Shown piece after piece: positions 1 to 8,034 of a stretch of 64,000 nucleotides of DNA. Origin of the DNA: CAWIVH01 sp963839475. GTDB lineage: Bacteria > Acidobacteriota > UBA6911. The translations under genes and the position numbers were made by a program. How positions within the stretch are numbered: the first letter of the stretch is position 1; each line of letters opens with the position of its first letter. A model generated the notes under the pieces. The model had not been told where the DNA came from, did not search any database, and saw only the letters and a list, made by a program, of their open reading frames with translations. The stretch spans positions 1,178,001 through 1,242,000 of the forward strand of contig CAWIVH010000001.1 in assembly GCA_963839475.1 (NCBI GenBank). Reading direction: 5' to 3'.

Positions 1-1874
1 GCCGTCTGCATCGGGGTGTATTGCACGAGGGAGTTGCTGGGATCAACAGCGCCCAGCAGGAAGCTGGCCCACGGGGTTCCCGTCTTGGCATTGGGGCTGG
101 AAAAGGTGTTGGCGGTTTCCCTGGCGATGAACTGGAAAGAGGCGTAACGGAATCGCGCAGCCTGGCCGCGCTTCCAGCGGATTTCGGATCCGATCTTGAG
201 GAAATGCTTGGTGAAATAGTGATTGAATCTGGCATGCATGCTGTAGCCGTCCGGTTCCTGGTACCAGAAATTCTGTACGCCAAACAGCCCACGGGCAGTG
301 GTGTCAACGACTATATAGGGAGCGTACACCAGCGGGCGGCCTTCCATATAAGGCTTCCACCAGCCGTCCGGCCAGAAGCTGCTGTAGTCTCCGATATTCA
401 TTTCCGGGTAATCGCGCTTGTCTTCCACCTTGTAAAAGCCGCCGCGCAGGTTTATGGAGGTCTTAGGGCTGAAGTTATAGACGGTGTCGCCAGCGATATT
501 CCAGCCGTTGCGTTTGCTCCCCTGGACGTTGCGCAGCTTGAGCGGATCGTGCCCGTCCGTAAAATCGGTCGTATCCTGGTTGGTGTGTATCCGGCTGACC
601 CGGGCGAACGCCTTCCAGTTCTGGTTGATCTGCCAATCGGCACGCGTCGAAAAGTTGTAGTAATGGAAAATGTTTTCCTGGTTGTACTTGAAGTTGTTGA
701 GCCCGGTCTTGTCATCCCCTGCGTTGTTCGGGTCCCACAGGTTACCCAAAATCTTGGTCGCCAGCGGATCCCATCGCGTTGACGGAATTTTGTTGCCGGC
801 GAAAACGGTGCGGGTATAGGTCTTTCCGTCGGCTCCGAGTTTGGTTGTAAGAGGATCGTAGATGATCCTGGGGGTGCCATCGGCATTGACCGATTGCGAA
901 AAATCGCCCTGCCTCTCGAGCGCAGTTGGCAACGTATAGTTGCCGGGCACTGTCTGGGTGTTTTCGATCTTCTCGAAGATCCCGAAAATGAAGAGCTTGT
1001 TCTTGATGATCGGGAAGCCGATGCTTCCCCCGGCGGTCCAGTACGGATTGTTGTTGTGCCTCCGGTTGGTCCGGTCGCTCAATGCATTCAATTCGGGACT
1101 GCGGCCATAGTAGTAGGCGGTGCCATGAATATCATTGGATCCGGACTTCATCGTGATAATGGCAATGCCGCCGGCGCTGTGCCCGAATTCAGCATCGACG
1201 GAGTTCTGCTGCACCGTGTATTCCCCTACGGCGTCCATGGGCGGCGTGTACCCCAGTTTGTTGCCGGCTATGAGCGGAGTGCCGTCCAGCAGGATGTCAT
1301 TCCGGAATTTCGTACCGCCTCCGATGTCCATTTCGTTCGCCGTGCGATGGTGGTACGGCTGGGTTTCCACCAGGTTTCCCCGGTTGATGATCGTGGGATC
1401 GAGCAAGGCAAACTGCCACGGATTGCGGCTTGAGGATGGCAGGTCGACCACCATTTGCTTATCCAGCGTCAGGTCGTGGGAAGCCGTGTTGAACTGGACG
1501 GCCACGGGCGACTCCGAGACCGTCACGGTTTCACTCAAGCTGCCGATATCGAGCTGGAAGTCCACCGTGACGTCGCCGCGCTGGCCAACGACCACGTTTT
1601 TCTGGATTGCGGTTTTAAATCCCGAAAGTTCGACGGTAAGCGTGTAGGTCCCGGGATCGACGTAATCGAAAAAATAGCGGCCCTCGACGTTCGTCACCTG
1701 ATTCAGGCTTACCCCGGTACCATCGTTCTTGAGATTGGCCGTTGCGCCTGGCACCATTGCGCCAGCCGGGTCGGCCACCTTGCCCTGGATTCGGCCTCGA
1801 TATTCCTGCGCGCTTGCCAATCCGGCCACAAAAAGAATTGCCAAAAGTGCAACCCGAATACTCCTGCTGGTCAT
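1..1874 (-). CDS. TonB-linked outer-membrane receptor, Oar/SusC-like (3' end beyond window)
   Basis: The reading frame starts at an ATG at 1872-1874 and stays open to the left edge, giving about 624 residues of a longer protein. A strong ribosome site (AAAGGAG) lies just upstream. A signal peptide (first about 22 residues, ending LASAQ) is followed by a carboxypeptidase-regulatory-like beta domain (GKVADPAGAMVPGA, then a DPGTYTLTVELSGF stretch), then a plug-like region with LPSSSRNPW, the LLDGTPL segment and the HSAGGIAIITMKSG stretch typical of acidobacterial TonB-dependent receptors. Aromatic-rich barrel sequence follows. The role is probably uptake of a large ligand such as an oligosaccharide or peptide across the outer membrane; the substrate cannot be read. 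The GH28 enzyme at 2013-3518 lies immediately upstream in the same direction and may be co-regulated. Confidence 0.9.
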   Translation of the reverse strand, partial: MTSRSIRVALLAILFVAGLASAQEYRGRIQGKVADPAGAMVPGATANLKNDGTGVSLNQVTNVEGRYFFDYVDPGTYTLTVELSGFKTAIQKNVVVGQRGDVTVDFQLDIGSLSETVTVSESPVAVQFNTASHDLTLDKQMVVDLPSSSRNPWQFALLDPTIINRGNLVETQPYHHRTANEMDIGGGTKFRNDILLDGTPLIAGNKLGYTPPMDAVGEYTVQQNSVDAEFGHSAGGIAIITMKSGSNDIHGTAYYYGRSPELNALSDRTNRRHNNNPYWTAGGSIGFPIIKNKLFIFGIFEKIENTQTVPGNYTLPTALERQGDFSQSVNADGTPRIIYDPLTTKLGADGKTYTRTVFAGNKIPSTRWDPLATKILGNLWDPNNAGDDKTGLNNFKYNQENIFHYYNFSTRADWQINQNWKAFARVSRIHTNQDTTDFTDGHDPLKLRNVQGSKRNGWNIAGDTVYNFSPKTSINLRGGFYKVEDKRDYPEMNIGDYSSFWPDGWWKPYMEGRPLVYAPYIVVDTTARGLFGVQNFWYQEPDGYSMHARFNHYFTKHFLKIGSEIRWKRGQAARFRYASFQFIARETANTFSSPNAKTGTPWASFLLGAVDPSNSLVQYTPMQT

Positions 1875-2012
1875 ATATTCTCCTTTCTAGCTCCGTCTCG
1901 AGATCGCTTGGAGATGGCCCAAAACTTCAATCGGGCCTTGCTTATTCGATATCAATGCGCCAACCAATCGGGGATGCGGCGTGATTCAGGTAATCCTGTT
2001 CACGGCCATGCT

Positions 2013-3518
2013 TCATTGGACCAAATCCAGTTTCGAATTCCTCACTCGTAAAGTTTTCAAAACTTCACCATCACGATTTTCCACCCGGACGTTTTCGAAG
2101 GAAATCTGTTCGGCGTCGACAATCGAGATCCCTTTGCGGGCGGCGATTTGCACATTCTTCAGCTCGATATCGCGCAGGGGCATTTCGGGCAGTCCCTGCA
2201 ACACGATGGCGGACTGCGCACCTCGGCAGATTACATTTTCTATGTGGATGTCACGGAACCGGGGCGTCCCCTCGGTCACGGTAGGGGAGTGTCCGTCCGC
2301 ACTGGCGGCTGTTTCTTCCAGGGGAGCGTTGCCGCTGTAATACAGGTTGAAATTGATGGCGTCCCCCGGAATGTCAGTCATACGCACGTTGGTGATGAAG
2401 ATCTTCTCTACAACGCCGCCGCGCCCCCGGGTGCTCTTGAAGCGCAGGCCGATGTCCGTCCCAATGAATGTGCAATTGTTCACCCGAACGTTGCGCACGC
2501 CGCCGGACATTTCGCTGCCGATGGTGAATCCGCCATGCGCGTGGTATACCGTGCAGTCTTCTATCAGCACGTTTTCCGTAGGCTCACCAATGCGCCGTCC
2601 GGCAGCATCTTTGCCCGACTTGATGCATATGCCGTCATCGCCGACATCGAAGGTGCATCCCCGGACAAGGGCACGGCGGCAGGATTCCAAATCCAGCGCG
2701 TCGCTGTTCTGCGCAGCCGGGGAATTGCGCACTTGGACATTGAGGATGGAAACGTCCTCGCACAGCACCGGGTTGATGGTCCAATTCGGCGGGTTCTGGA
2801 AGGTGACGCCTTCCAGGAGCACCTTTTTGCAGCCGATCAGCCGAACCATTTTCGGACGCAGGAATTGATGTGAGGGTTCGTAGTCCGACAATTTGAGCGA
2901 CCCGGCTCGAACCAGCGACGCTACCACCCTCTCGCCCTCCATCGCGCCGCGACTCGGCCACCAGATGTCCTTTTTTTCATTCAGCATGCCGCCCGAAGAG
3001 ACGCGCGCTTTCCACTCGACTTCCGCCAATTTGTATTTTTTAACTGGCCTCCAGGATTCGCCGCCGCCGTCGATGATCCCGTCACCGGTAATAGCGATAT
3101 TTTCCAGGTTCTCGCCGGAAATCGGGGAAGTCGAATCCACTTCTTTTTCACCTTTTAAGTTGATAACGGAGAGCGGGTAGAGCTTGAAATCGCCCGAAAA
3201 TTTCAGCAGTGCTCCCCGTTCCAGGTGCAGATCGATGTTGCTCCGGAGCCGGATTGGACCGGTGAGCCAGATGCCGGGCGGGACCACCAGCACTCCTCCG
3301 CCTTTTTGTGCGAGAAACTCGATGGCGGCGGCAAAGGCTTCTGTGTTCAGCGCTCTCCCGTCGCCGGTTCCTCCATACGCCGCAAGGCTCACGCGGGTTT
3401 TGGGGATGACGGGAACGGCGACTCGGGGAAAATCCTCTTTACCGTTAGCCCGGCAGAAGAGGCCGAGGGCGATTGCAGGAACCAGGAAACAGCGGCGGCG
3501 CGAAAACTTGATATTCAT
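2013..3518 (-). CDS. Secreted glycoside hydrolase family 28 (polygalacturonase-like)
   Basis: This 501-residue protein has an N-terminal signal sequence and a right-handed beta-helix with many short repeats. The GH28 active-site signatures are visible in order: NSD at 271-273 (family NTD), the Asp pair D294-D295 in GDDGICIKSG, H328 in HGGFTIGSE, and R359/K361 in GLRFKS. These are the catalytic acids and substrate-binding residues of the family, so it probably cleaves alpha-linked galacturonate (or rhamnogalacturonan) outside the cytoplasm. The N-terminal TGDGRALNT stretch is typical of bacterial exo-type members. The start is supported by GAGG eight bases upstream. GH105 and a hexuronate-type MFS transporter elsewhere in the window fit a pectin pathway. 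The exact bond cut is not determinable. Confidence 0.9.
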   Translation of the reverse strand: MNIKFSRRRCFLVPAIALGLFCRANGKEDFPRVAVPVIPKTRVSLAAYGGTGDGRALNTEAFAAAIEFLAQKGGGVLVVPPGIWLTGPIRLRSNIDLHLERGALLKFSGDFKLYPLSVINLKGEKEVDSTSPISGENLENIAITGDGIIDGGGESWRPVKKYKLAEVEWKARVSSGGMLNEKKDIWWPSRGAMEGERVVASLVRAGSLKLSDYEPSHQFLRPKMVRLIGCKKVLLEGVTFQNPPNWTINPVLCEDVSILNVQVRNSPAAQNSDALDLESCRRALVRGCTFDVGDDGICIKSGKDAAGRRIGEPTENVLIEDCTVYHAHGGFTIGSEMSGGVRNVRVNNCTFIGTDIGLRFKSTRGRGGVVEKIFITNVRMTDIPGDAINFNLYYSGNAPLEETAASADGHSPTVTEGTPRFRDIHIENVICRGAQSAIVLQGLPEMPLRDIELKNVQIAARKGISIVDAEQISFENVRVENRDGEVLKTLRVRNSKLDLVQ

Positions 3519-3629
3519 TGGATCAACCTCGAGCTCATCCGGGCCCGGCGCTTCGGGCGTGGTGAAATTCAGTACGCTGCCCCGATAGGTGCCACGGCAG
3601 CGGTGGAACTGAGCGTTCGGTCAAGGTGA

Positions 3630-3686
3630 AGCCGGAAGACAAGCTGCGTTCTTCTGTCGGATGACAAAGCCAGCTTGACTTCGGCT
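3630..3686. repeat. Hairpin upstream of GH28 gene
   Basis: AGCCGGAAGACAAGCTG (3630-3646) is the inverse of CAGCTTGACTTCGGCT (3671-3686), with one mismatch and one bulged base, giving a stem of about 16 bp with a 24-nt loop. It sits 112-168 bp upstream of the GH28 start codon. It could be a leader structure or an operator; no function is proven. Confidence 0.6.
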
Positions 3687-3890
3687 CCATCTTAACCCAA
3701 ATGCTCCGCAAAAATCCCCCGGCTTAATATAAAGTCCCTTTAAATGCCAGTCTTCCGAGGCAAAACCCCGCGGGAATAGAGTGCTTTCTCATCGAGTTGG
3801 TCTAAGGCGAGTAAGCTCCTTTTAGTTCAGTCCGCAGGTATAAGCCCACCGCCTTTTAGGCGGTCAGGTTTGAGGTTTTTGACAATGCAC

Positions 3891-4042
3891 GTGGACGTAG
3901 ACGCAGACGTGGACCTGGACATGGTCGTGGACAAAAGAAATCGCGTCTATTTTGGTAATAAGGCCATTTTGTCCCTTATCCCGTCTGTGTTTTTTCGTCC
4001 ACGACCACGTCCACGTCGAGGTCCACGTCCATGACTACGTCC
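3891..4042. repeat. Inverted repeat with degenerate GTGGAC-unit arms
   Basis: The left arm (3891-3932) is built of GTGGAC/GTAGAC/GCAGAC hexamers and the right arm (from 3997) of GTCCAC/GACCAC/GTCCAT hexamers. About 32 of 42 positions pair, with a loop of about 64 nt. The six-base periodicity is kept in both arms although individual units vary. It lies between divergent genes and encodes nothing recognisable. Confidence 0.75.
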
Positions 4043-4046
4043 CCGG

Positions 4047-4101
4047 GCGGCTTCAGCCGCAATTTCGACTTTCAGTCGTATCAAACCTACCGGCTTTAGC
4101 C
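4047..4101. repeat. Cluster of short perfect hairpins
   Basis: Three small hairpins follow one another: GCGGC-TTCA-GCCGC (4047-4060), CGACT-TTC-AGTCG (4066-4078) and GGC-TTTA-GCC (4092-4101). A similar ACCGCC-TTTTA-GGCGGT lies at 3848-3864. All have T/C-rich loops ending in A. They immediately precede the receptor gene at 4189. None is followed by a T-tract, so ordinary rho-independent termination is unlikely. Confidence 0.55.
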
Positions 4102-4188
4102 TGCTGTCGTTTCGTCTGGACAGATCGGCAGGCCCGGCGTTAGCCTTGGGCCGGAAATTGTGAATCTCGCTTAAACATGAGGTTAATT

Positions 4189-7100
4189 ATGAAAACATTC
4201 ATCATCCTTTTTTCCATTGCGGCTCTTTTAACCTTACCGTTGATTTCAACGGCGCAGGATTCACGCGCAACCATCAGCGGTGTCGTGCTCGACCCGAGCG
4301 GCGCGGCGATGCCGGGAGTGCACATCGTTCTCGCGGAGATGCGCACCGGCGTGAAAAACTCGGCGACCTCCGACAGCGTCGGGCAATACCTCTTCACCTT
4401 TCTCCCGCCCGGTGAATACGAGATACAGGCCGAGATGCCGGGATTCAAAACCTTCATCCGCAAAGGACTGCGCCTGGAATCGAGTGATCACCCGGTGCTT
4501 GATCTCAAGATGGAGATCGGCCAGGTCTCGGAATCCGTGACGGTCTCTGCCGATGCTCCCGCTCTGGAAAATGCGAACGCCTCTATTGGTCAGAGCATTT
4601 CCACTCAACAGATCGAGGATTTCCCGCTGAACGGACGCAATCCCATGATGGTTGCCCAGCTGGCGATTGGGGTCATTGCGACCGGCAACCCCAGCACCCC
4701 CATCAGCCCGTTCGCAAACGGCGCGGCCTCGGGATGGAGCATTGGCGGAACAGCCTCCCAGACCAGCGAGATCATGATCGACGGCGCCCCGAATGCCACT
4801 TGGGACAACCGGGTCGCCTACTCGCCTCCTCAGGAAGCGGTGCAGGAAGTGCGCGTCAAGGCCTTTGACGGGGACGCCGGCTTCGGTCACACCGGCGGCG
4901 GCACCATCAACAAGGTGATGAAAACCGGAACAAACCGGTTTCATGGTTCGGTGTATGAGTTCATGCAACCTTCGTCGCTTGCGGCGAACAACTTCTTCAA
5001 CAACAAATCCGGGATCCCGGTCCAGGATACCAAGTTCAACCAGTGGGGCGGGACGGTCGGCGGCCCGGTGCGAATTCCAGGCGTGATAGACGGCCGCAAC
5101 AAGCTGTTCTGGTTTTTCGCCTTCGAACGGATCACGGGCAGCCAGCCGAACACCAAATTCCTTACCGTTCCGACGGAAGCGGAGCGCAAGGGCGATTTTT
5201 CTTCCCTTTTGGCGCTGGGCAGCAACTACCAGATATACAACCCCTATTCCGGAGTGCTCAGCGGCACGACAGTAAGACGCAGCCCGTTCTATTGTGATAC
5301 CGCCGGCAATCCGGTAAAGCCGAATATGACGCCGGGAACTGGATTCGGAATCCAGACCCCGGGCACCGCCTGCAACAAGCTCCCGCAGGAATTGATGAAT
5401 CCCGTCTCCGTCGCCTACTTGAAACTGTATCCGAGCCCGAATCTCACCGGACGCGCCGACGGTTATTCAAATTTCGGCAACAGCAAGACGACGGATGACG
5501 ATTTCACCAACGAAATGGGGCGCGTGGATTGGGCGATGAGCGAGCGCAGCCGGATGTCTTTCAACGTCCGCCATACCGATTACCTGCAGTCGAAAAACGA
5601 TTATTTCGACAACAACGCGCATGGGCTGGCTTCACTGCTGACCCGCGGCAACTGGGGCGGCACTCTCGACGAAGTCTACACGCTGAATAAATCGACGGTG
5701 GTGAACCTTCGCGTCAATTACACCCGCATGAACGAAACCCACCCTTCGCCTTCGGCGGGCTATGACGTCGCTTCGCTCGGCTTCCCGGCGTACATGACCA
5801 GCAAGAGCCAGCTGGTTCAGCTTCCACGCATCGGCTTCGGCAATTGCGGAAGCGATTCGACCCAGGCCACCAGCTTCGATTGTCTCGGCCAGACCGGCGC
5901 CGACCTCCTGCCCTCAGACTCCCTGAGCCTGTTCGGCACCGCGGTTTTGCAGTGGAAAACGCACGTGTTCAAATTCGGGGTGGATGCGCGCAGGTACACA
6001 CTCAACACGCAGACGTTCGGCGCCTCGACCGGGAGCTTCACCTTCGGCGGATTCGGCACCACCAACGGGTGGACTCAAGCAGCCTCGAACGCGGCTCCTG
6101 CCCCGTTCGGGCAGGACTTTGCCTCTTTCCTGCTCGGCCTGCCGACTTCCGGCACTTACGATCTGAATGCCAGCGGCGCCTACCGCTCGACCTACTATGC
6201 GCTTTTTCTCCAGGATGACTGGCGCATCAAACGCAACCTGACGATCAACCTGGGACTGCGCTTCGACCATGATATGCCGTACTCGGAAAGGTACGGCCGG
6301 ACCGTGAACGGATACGATTTCGTAACCAAAAACCCGATTTCGGATGCGGCGGTCGCGGCTTACAACACAAAAACCGCGCCGAAGATGCCTTTCCCGGTCG
6401 ATTTTGCCGTGCCCGGCGGGTTGACGTTTGCCACGCCGCAGGATGGCGCCGTCTATGATATCAGCACGCACATGGTGAGCCCGCGGATCGGGTTTGCCTG
6501 GACACCCGGCATCTTCAAGGAAAAGACTGTGATCCGCGGCGGCTTCGGCTTGTTTGTCCAGCCGATTGCGATGTCGAACCTGAACCCTACAGGCGGATAT
6601 TCGTCGAGTCCAATCCTCACGCAGGAAGGATTCAGCCAATCCACCCCCTTCCCGGTGCCAGGCACGCTGCTGCAGCCTACCGCCAACTTGAGCAACCCGT
6701 TTCCGAACGGCATTCTCGACCCGGTCGGTTCCGCAGCGGGGCTTCAGACCTATCTGGGGCAGAGCATCGATTTCTTCAGCGCAGAGATGAAAAACCCGTA
6801 TTCGGAACGTTGGACCCTGGCCCTGCAGCAACAGTTGACCAAAACTCTGGTTATGGAAGTCGCCTATATCGGAAATCATGCTTTGCGCCTTCCGATGTCG
6901 GTGACTCAGCTCAATGGCATCCCCCGGCAATACCTGAGCACGCTTCCGTACCGCGATGCCGCGCTGATCACCACCTTGACAGGATCGGTGCCCAATCCGT
7001 TCGCGGGCCTGATTCCTTCCCTCGGAAACAGCGGCCTAAACGCCGCCAACACTACTGTCCGGCAGATGCTGCCGGAATTCCCGCATTTTCCGGTGGCGGA

Positions 7101-7905
7101 TTCGACCAGCTTCAGTTCAGGTGTGACCATGCGAAACGCCAACACGGGCAGCTCCTACTTCCACAGCTTCAACGTGCGTTTCGAAAAGCGCATGTCCCAG
7201 GGGCTCCAGGTGGTGGGAACCTATGGCTGGTCGAAGCTCCTGGAGCGCGATTCCTGGTTAAACAACACCGATACGATTCCGGAGAAACGAATTTCGCCGT
7301 TTGACCGGCCGCAGCGGTTTGTGACGGCCGTAAACTACGACCTGCCGGTCGGGCGCGGCAAGCTGATCAATGTGCAATCCGGGCTGTTGGACCGGATTTT
7401 TGGAGGATGGCGTCTCAACGGCATCTATACCTACCAGGTGGGCGCACCGATCCAGTGGATGAACGGCAGCACCAACAACCCGGGCGATTATCCGTTGTGC
7501 CGCGTCTCCACGGTGAACGGCCTGTGCCCGTCAGGGTCGGAAGCCACTGGCCTCACGACCTCCGCGCTGAATCTCAACAATCGCGGGGTTGATGGCAAGG
7601 CCTTCGACACGACCCATTTTGTGACGGCGTCGTCCGGTCAATACCAGTTCCATCTGCGCACCATGCAGACCACATTCGGAGATCTGCGTGCGGATGGGCA
7701 GAACAACCTGGACATGTCGATTTTGAAGAGGGTGCAGATAACGGAGGGATCCTACTTCCAGTTCCGTTTCGAGGTGTTCAATATTCTTAACCACGTGTCG
7801 TTCGGCGCTCCGAATGCCCAGGTGACGAGTTCCGCCTTCGGAACCATCACGACACAGGCGAACCGGCCCAGGCAGATTCAGCTCGGCTTCCGGTTTGTTT
7901 TTTAG
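4189..7905 (+). CDS. TonB-linked outer-membrane receptor, Oar/SusC-like
   Basis: I place the start at the second ATG (4189, MKTFIIL...) because GAGG lies six bases before it; an in-frame ATG at 4177 would place that site inside the gene. The 1238-residue product has a signal peptide ending STAQ, a carboxypeptidase-regulatory-like domain (SGVVLDPSGAAMPGVHIVL), a plug region (FPLNGRNPMMV, IMIDGAPN, HTGGGTINKVMKTG) and a long beta-barrel. It ends in LGFRFVF, the terminal aromatic signature of outer-membrane barrels. It probably imports an oligomeric nutrient with TonB/ExbBD energy. No SusD-like partner is encoded nearby, as is usual for acidobacterial versions. Position near GH28 suggests a sugar ligand, but that is inference. 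Confidence 0.92.
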   Translation: MKTFIILFSIAALLTLPLISTAQDSRATISGVVLDPSGAAMPGVHIVLAEMRTGVKNSATSDSVGQYLFTFLPPGEYEIQAEMPGFKTFIRKGLRLESSDHPVLDLKMEIGQVSESVTVSADAPALENANASIGQSISTQQIEDFPLNGRNPMMVAQLAIGVIATGNPSTPISPFANGAASGWSIGGTASQTSEIMIDGAPNATWDNRVAYSPPQEAVQEVRVKAFDGDAGFGHTGGGTINKVMKTGTNRFHGSVYEFMQPSSLAANNFFNNKSGIPVQDTKFNQWGGTVGGPVRIPGVIDGRNKLFWFFAFERITGSQPNTKFLTVPTEAERKGDFSSLLALGSNYQIYNPYSGVLSGTTVRRSPFYCDTAGNPVKPNMTPGTGFGIQTPGTACNKLPQELMNPVSVAYLKLYPSPNLTGRADGYSNFGNSKTTDDDFTNEMGRVDWAMSERSRMSFNVRHTDYLQSKNDYFDNNAHGLASLLTRGNWGGTLDEVYTLNKSTVVNLRVNYTRMNETHPSPSAGYDVASLGFPAYMTSKSQLVQLPRIGFGNCGSDSTQATSFDCLGQTGADLLPSDSLSLFGTAVLQWKTHVFKFGVDARRYTLNTQTFGASTGSFTFGGFGTTNGWTQAASNAAPAPFGQDFASFLLGLPTSGTYDLNASGAYRSTYYALFLQDDWRIKRNLTINLGLRFDHDMPYSERYGRTVNGYDFVTKNPISDAAVAAYNTKTAPKMPFPVDFAVPGGLTFATPQDGAVYDISTHMVSPRIGFAWTPGIFKEKTVIRGGFGLFVQPIAMSNLNPTGGYSSSPILTQEGFSQSTPFPVPGTLLQPTANLSNPFPNGILDPVGSAAGLQTYLGQSIDFFSAEMKNPYSERWTLALQQQLTKTLVMEVAYIGNHALRLPMSVTQLNGIPRQYLSTLPYRDAALITTLTGSVPNPFAGLIPSLGNSGLNAANTTVRQMLPEFPHFPVADSTSFSSGVTMRNANTGSSYFHSFNVRFEKRMSQGLQVVGTYGWSKLLERDSWLNNTDTIPEKRISPFDRPQRFVTAVNYDLPVGRGKLINVQSGLLDRIFGGWRLNGIYTYQVGAPIQWMNGSTNNPGDYPLCRVSTVNGLCPSGSEATGLTTSALNLNNRGVDGKAFDTTHFVTASSGQYQFHLRTMQTTFGDLRADGQNNLDMSILKRVQITEGSYFQFRFEVFNILNHVSFGAPNAQVTSSAFGTITTQANRPRQIQLGFRFVF

Positions 7906-8034
7906 TTTCTGTTGCGACTGATGTTCGTTCATCCCTCGAAGGGGCAGGAGTGGATGGCCGCGCTGAAAGTCGCCCGAAGCGGCCGGAGCTTTGATCGTGT
8001 TGTTTTCAGCGCAGAAACCGGATAGGGGCCGAAC

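Larger units (their letters stand above)
3519..4188. other. 670-bp intergenic region rich in hairpins
   Basis: This divergent gap between GH28 and the receptor at 4189 holds no convincing gene. It contains a 16-bp stem hairpin (3630-3686), a perfect ACCGCC/GGCGGT hairpin (3848-3864), a large inverted repeat with hexanucleotide-periodic arms (3891-4042) and several short perfect hairpins (4047-4101). Promoters for both flanking genes must lie here, but I could not pick convincing -35/-10 pairs. Confidence 0.7.
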
